Shown here piece by piece: positions 61,501 through 64,000 of a DNA stretch of 64,000 nt (position 1 is its first letter; every line of letters begins with the position of its first letter). The DNA lies in contig JBOEGR010000009.1 of NCBI GenBank assembly GCA_050633525.1, positions 86,722-150,721 of the forward strand. Reading direction: 5' to 3'. The position numbers and the translations under genes are program-made. The stretch is from CANLBN01 sp050633525 (GTDB taxonomy: Bacteria > Pseudomonadota > Gammaproteobacteria > Pseudomonadales > Cellvibrionaceae). The notes under the pieces were generated by a model, which made no database searches, was not told the DNA's origin, and saw only the letters and a list, made by a program, of their open reading frames with translations.

Positions 61501-63497
61501 CGCTCAAATCGATCAATTAAAAATGATATAGCCTGATCAGTTTCTTTATGGAATCTTGCTGCCTTGAAAAAACTATTAGCATAGTTTTCATTCGTATCAT
61601 CTAAGCAGGCGCAGAAACGATATAGTTGATAACTTTTGAGGTAATCTCTTTTGTCCCATAGGGTGCCAGCGTAACCATAAAGAGTTGTTGTATGGACGGG
61701 GTTAATACGTAAAAGCTGGTGATACAATTTTTCGGTGCGTTCAGATTGACGTTGATCCCAGCGTAATTCATCTGCCAGTCGACTTAAAATTAGGAAATGA
61801 GTTTTGGTTGTTTGGGATATGCTTTCTAGATAATCTAGTGTGCGGGTGCTTGAACCTAATTCTTTTAAAGAACTTGCTTTACTGATTTGATAATTAACGT
61901 CGTTGGGGAAAAGTGTCAATAGCTTCTCGGTCGTGGTAAGTATTGCCGACTCATCGTTATCGTACATGGCTAATTTACGTTCAAAAATAATATTTAATCG
62001 ATGTTCAGTGTTTTTGTTTTTGAATTTATGTACAATTTTTTCAGCGATTTCACGATCGTTTTTTTCAAGTGCAATACTTAAGTTATATAACTCATCATAG
62101 AGCTTGACTGCAGGAAGTTTAAGCTTGGCTATAGTGCCTGACATTTCTGATGGCGCCATAATCATACATCGAGGGCCACTTGCAGCATAATATTCTTCGC
62201 ATTCTTTAGCTAAAAATTCTTGTAGCCTAGTGTGATATGGGTCACGTAACAAATAAGTTCCCATGCTTTCATCGTAGCCAATAATGATTTGTAAGTGAGC
62301 GCTTCCGGGGTCTACGGTTGAGAGCAGTACTGGAATACCTAAGTCGATTAGGGTTTTTAGAGTGTCAAATTCCAAATCAAATTCGCAACAATACCATCCA
62401 TTTTTTTCTACCCACAGCCTTTCATCATGGGCTTGAGTGCCTCCATAACAAATTTCATCAATTATGTGCTGTTGATCAATTGGTTTCCCCCAAAATTTAG
62501 AGACTGAAGCTAAACTGGCAGGTCCGCAGGTCATGTTAGATTGGCGAGTAAAAGGAACATCTAACACTTTTCGTACTGAATCTTTTCTTGATTTTTCTAT
62601 AGATTTTTTTACGGTAGAGTGAAAAAAATTCTTTTTTTCTAAAAAATTAAGTGCTTCATCGTATTTTTCTTGAGCACATAATAGGTCTGCTTCCATTGCG
62701 TTATGATGATATTTTGTTTCTTTTCCTTCTATCGGGCTTAAGCTCTTTAGTTTTTCTAAAACAGTTTTTGCTTTTCGATAATCTCGCGCTTCCAATAATA
62801 GCTGAAACAGCTGCTTTTCAGCCCACCACGATTCTGTTGTTTTGCAGAAATTATCCAGGAGTATTATTGCTTCCTTACTTCGCCCGAGGATATCTAAAAG
62901 AGTTGCTTTTTTTCGAATAATCGATTCGTGATTAGGATGATTGGCGATAATACTTTCAGTGATAGCTAAGGCGTGCTCGTAATTATCTTGGCATTGCTCT
63001 AACTCAGCACGTTGTAATTTAATCCATGGGTTTCTTTTATTCTCTGGAATTCTATTGAGGTATATATCCGCAGACTTAAAGTCTCTATACCGCATTAATA
63101 TCGATGCTTCTTCAGCCAGCAAATATGCTTCATTTTTTGAATATATAGATTGATCTTTAATTTTATTTATTTCTTCTAGAGCAGCAAGAGGGCCATGCCA
63201 TTGGTGGTAGGCATTGATAACATATGAAGCAAGTTTTTCGGTGTTTGGGTGCTGCCTCCATAAATTAAAAAATATAGCATCTGCTTTGCGATAGAGTCCA
63301 AGGTGACTCAGTATTCGCCCAGCTAGTAACTTTAGTTTAGGTGTTGGCCATGAATTTATAGCCCCATACATTTTTACGCCTAAATCATAAGCTTTTCTAT
63401 ATTGAGACTTTTCGTAAAAGGAATATAGTGTCTGATATTCTTTGTCAATTTTAGATGGAGTGCTTTGTGTTAATGGTGTTTCTATACTCTTGTCCAT
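58509..63497 (-). CDS. Giant TPR protein with an embedded C39-like cysteine peptidase domain
   Basis: 1662 aa from the ATG at 63497 (AAAGAG upstream); an alternative start at 63521 adds 8 residues. No signal peptide. TPR-like helical repeats fill about 20-310. A C39-type papain-fold domain lies at about 315-450: TCGPASLA with catalytic Cys near residue 324, SAHLQIIIGYD with His and LLRDPYH with Asp. More than 1100 residues of TPR units then follow (e.g. ERNPYSWAWRKY-like blocks, WIALSTHLRESGQNREALNAIESAI). Unlike C39 domains in ABC bacteriocin exporters, it is fused to TPRs and alone. The substrate is unknown. Adhesive scaffold plus proteolysis, or secretion-related processing, are possibilities. 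Confidence 0.82.
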   Translation of the reverse strand: MDKSIETPLTQSTPSKIDKEYQTLYSFYEKSQYRKAYDLGVKMYGAINSWPTPKLKLLAGRILSHLGLYRKADAIFFNLWRQHPNTEKLASYVINAYHQWHGPLAALEEINKIKDQSIYSKNEAYLLAEEASILMRYRDFKSADIYLNRIPENKRNPWIKLQRAELEQCQDNYEHALAITESIIANHPNHESIIRKKATLLDILGRSKEAIILLDNFCKTTESWWAEKQLFQLLLEARDYRKAKTVLEKLKSLSPIEGKETKYHHNAMEADLLCAQEKYDEALNFLEKKNFFHSTVKKSIEKSRKDSVRKVLDVPFTRQSNMTCGPASLASVSKFWGKPIDQQHIIDEICYGGTQAHDERLWVEKNGWYCCEFDLEFDTLKTLIDLGIPVLLSTVDPGSAHLQIIIGYDESMGTYLLRDPYHTRLQEFLAKECEEYYAASGPRCMIMAPSEMSGTIAKLKLPAVKLYDELYNLSIALEKNDREIAEKIVHKFKNKNTEHRLNIIFERKLAMYDNDESAILTTTEKLLTLFPNDVNYQISKASSLKELGSSTRTLDYLESISQTTKTHFLILSRLADELRWDQRQSERTEKLYHQLLRINPVHTTTLYGYAGTLWDKRDYLKSYQLYRFCACLDDTNENYANSFFKAARFHKETDQAISFLIDRFERFGKQSSAPAISLYNALDSIDRTHEALNYLDKALKVRPNDGDLLLFISKTWANIGRQQKAKDLLIKAKNHCQNVRFNETAVEIYEVTLDIAKALSCCEEVLAVEPMNFSANRNYARLLVEQGNREKAIKHIQTQLTQFPQNAFLQKLLIDWTDPHKPEDILSAYLDYSEAHPNDAWAKRGLSISYTDLGRYDEAIISAQAAIKIDNSDARNHGQLGDTYIATNQLSLANDAFKESLRCSCDYTYAFKKLLEVNIDRKSQKEAVIFIHNELMNQVSYGDGILEFEDTAYQCFDSQQISEFLTHALNVRPDLWQSWIALSTHLRESGQNREALNAIESAIEKFPLIPRLHYEKAKTLKVLHEDKKAIECLKYTLQLSPGWTWASNELCTLYEQAGDFTKALDLQEKAIQYNPLSSTPYGFIADLQEALGQQDKAIDALEKAIERNISYSWAWRKYFSLSVDKGTVLNKLKNYIGLWPENSSLLAIYSELTNKEADSIQLLEAYIKRRPHDVDMCIELIRNYVNIRDFKRAKHLVSDNYWNAKRPVAIIANEAWIYYYEDNYQRAIEIMQIISKENPNYYDAWRYLATWNTELKNIAETEIAVENCARLYPHDANVLCFCAEKLQNVGSKKDISVYLKHAFELDTTDQYNGLTYIDHLLETKKIEQAETACDTLLAHRKNPYVYLRCLQIAAKKEDTPQILSYFEKSLKEPDELNSISNYMWKEILKLNLTEKAAQIIKDLHKNNLLVDSNAGKCLGEFDTGNMPLRKFQSELLEKSSSTPFFYRYLEAYIRLLIEQKKLMPRKLEEKLLKLLKEDTLNWALNGYNKFLNGNNNDAALFMMGLESSKNIEPWMLYYFSMACRYSQHWDKGKEIIKQAHSLASDNFRNDIIIWSTFDKLTCSQEVDDSCLNHIQPSNLEPTSHYILASAKVLATLRGTDFVSTYKQLSPLLRECQRQIQHDPNNIIFKKVKKITRKKLHQSLPPMPPLKTLFWKWRLSNHF

Positions 63498-63623
63498 GAT
63501 GTAAAACTCTTTAAAATGCATCCAGATAATATTTAGAAAAAATATATTGTATCACTGTAATCCTGTTAACAGAATAATGAAATAGGCTTTAATTTCGACT
63601 TCGATAATGATTTTTAAATCAGG

Positions 63624-64000
63624 CTAAATAGTATATTGAATACTTTTAATATATAAAATCTCTTCACCTTTGTCAGTTTGTATCACCACTTCATCGTCCA
63701 TTTGTTTTTTTAACAGGGCTCTCGCGAGAGGAGAGTCGATACTGATCTTTCCTTCACTGACATTAAATTCATCTGGGCCGACAAGACGATAGCATTTACT
63801 TTCGTCTTGTTCATTAATGAGGGTCACCCATGCGCCGAAGAAAACGCGATCTTGTTCTTTGGGTGCGTCTCTGACAATGGTTAAGGATTCTAGGCGTTTT
63901 GTTAAAAAACGTACACGACTATCAATTTCTCGTAGCCGTTTTTTACCGTAGATGTAGTCACCATTTTCTGATCGATCCCCATTTTTTGCCGCTTCGTGTA
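63624..64000 (-). CDS. greB: Transcription elongation factor GreB (5' end beyond window)
   Basis: The frame is open from the window edge to a stop at 63624. It reads HEAAKNGDRSENGDYIYGKK, a match to the GreB coiled-coil segment. The rest has RLREIDSRVRFLTKRLESL, FFGAWVTLINE and ISIDSPLARALLKK. It rescues backtracked RNA polymerase by stimulating transcript cleavage. The first ~30-40 residues lie outside. A 102-bp gap separates it from the TPR gene, which reads the same way. Confidence 0.95.
   Translation of the reverse strand, partial: HEAAKNGDRSENGDYIYGKKRLREIDSRVRFLTKRLESLTIVRDAPKEQDRVFFGAWVTLINEQDESKCYRLVGPDEFNVSEGKISIDSPLARALLKKQMDDEVVIQTDKGEEILYIKSIQYTI

Overview
The window reads as a chromosomal segment of a Gram-negative gammaproteobacterium, probably marine. 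Supporting evidence is the lptF/lptG, pepA-holC and valS neighbourhood, RlmA, GreB, a DUF2058 and a DUF6279 protein, an RND pump with an outer-membrane channel, and many proteins with Sec signal peptides. The exact order (Cellvibrionales or Oceanospirillales-like) is inference from gene content only. The sequence is a draft assembly with N runs at 21095-21096, 51307-51341 and 55136-55157. Both ends cut genes: an RND permease at the left and greB at the right.

Layout. 1-3.6 kb: RND efflux permease (5' truncated) plus outer-membrane factor. 3.6-13.4 kb: nine genes in a row on the minus strand. They encode a beta-barrel-like surface protein, a secreted protein, a Gly-rich repeat protein, a membrane pair resembling SdpA/SdpB (HTTM), a CARDB-like secreted protein, an ECF sigma factor, its anti-sigma factor and a subtilisin-like protease with an IPT/TIG-like domain. 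13.7-18.1 kb: a small four-Cys secreted protein, a LuxR-type regulator, a second CARDB-like protein and a second barrel protein related to those of the big locus. 18.4-21 kb: an orphan TAXI binding protein and a secreted HExxH protein. 21-32.4 kb: core genes valS, an acidic hypothetical, holC, pepA and lptFG, with a three-gene plus-strand module (SBP, HAMP protein, SBP) placed between valS and the rest.

32.4-44.1 kb is an accessory island. It holds a muramidase with two related small exported proteins (effector/immunity-like), a third CARDB-like protein, a tight three-gene operon (radical SAM enzyme, 127-aa protein, 1367-aa PD-(D/E)XK-STAND NTPase) that looks like an anti-phage defence system, an unknown membrane protein, and a pore-former-like protein with a membrane partner. 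The radical SAM/nuclease-STAND operon is my best candidate for an undescribed system.

44.3-64 kb returns to housekeeping and stress functions. It holds a DUF2892/hydroxylase/rhodanese/Crp-Fnr operon, an aminotransferase, a DUF6279 lipoprotein, DUF2058, rlmA, an RDD protein, an aromatic aminotransferase, a two-domain glutaredoxin, chromate resistance genes chrBA behind a good sigma-70 promoter, a DM13 protein, ynfA, a 1662-aa TPR protein with an embedded C39-like cysteine peptidase, and greB. I saw no tRNA, rRNA, CRISPR array or intact insertion sequence.
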